This document shows, in pieces, positions 34,989 through 34,999 of a stretch of DNA of 34,999 bases. Both the position numbers and the translations under genes were made by a program. How positions within the stretch are numbered: position 1 is the stretch's first letter; every line of letters starts with the position of its first letter. Source of the DNA: Syntrophomonadaceae bacterium (GTDB lineage: Bacteria > Bacillota_D > Dethiobacteria > DTU022 > PWGO01); assembly GCA_003554535.1 (NCBI GenBank), contig PWGT01000144.1:1-34999 (forward strand). The letters are read 5' to 3'. A model generated the notes under the pieces. The model was not told where the DNA came from. It made no database searches and saw only the letters and a list, made by a program, of their open reading frames with translations.

Positions 34989-34999
34989 ACGAGGTGGGG

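Noticed and set aside
1..34999. tRNA or rRNA genes
   Set aside because: No cloverleaf with TTCGA-type T-loop and CCA end, and no rRNA signature, was seen on either strand by eye; a covariance scan was not possible.

Overview
The window looks like chromosome from an anaerobic, endospore-forming Firmicute of the class Clostridia. The evidence is spoIIP, yqfC and yqfD, an HrcA/CIRCE heat-shock operon, an IscR-IscS-IscU operon, a two-subunit GlyQ/GlyS glycyl-tRNA synthetase, pyruvate phosphate dikinase, and gene order matching the Bacillus/Clostridium yqe-yqf region. A Syntrophomonadales- or Dethiobacter-like lineage is possible, but the sequence alone does not fix it. Non-ATG starts are common: I assign 8 TTG and 5 GTG starts among 33 genes.

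Layout. (1) 1-614 has no recognisable protein gene. It holds a highly structured RNA at 33-239, best interpreted as an orphan HEARO / IscB omega-RNA, among GC-rich palindromic and direct repeats. (2) 615-2537 (minus) is an aconitase. (3) 2934-4987 is an iscR-iscS-iscU operon with an IscR-type operator over its promoter. (4) 5048-6595 has spoIIP, with its ribosome binding site inside a hairpin, and a small membrane protein gene. (5) 6636-14076 is the heat-shock operon (CIRCE, hrcA, grpE, dnaK, dnaJ) followed by a tiny ORF coupled to rsmE, then mtaB. (6) 14229-14750 encodes a membrane-anchored protein of unknown function. (7) 14829-18486 (minus) is an accessory module: a two-subunit class I CoA-transferase, a 32-residue membrane peptide and a sodium:solute symporter. 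It probably imports and CoA-activates an organic acid. (8) 19005-22474 has hit, rpsU (57 codons), a strong terminator, yqfC, yqfD and phoH. (9) 22516-29062 has pgpH, ybeY, a DUF881 protein where dgkA often lies, cdd, a small minus-strand membrane protein gene, era and recO. (10) 29079-34793 has glyQ, glyS and ppdK. (11) From 34853 the window ends in a duplicated GC-rich hairpin repeat related to, and inverted relative to, repeats at the left end.

Most of the window is conserved housekeeping: Fe-S assembly, protein folding, rRNA/tRNA modification and maturation, c-di-AMP turnover, sporulation and central carbon metabolism. The least ordinary parts are the structured RNA at the left edge, the symporter/CoA-transferase island with its micro-protein, the coupled leader ORF before rsmE, and the hairpin over the spoIIP ribosome binding site.
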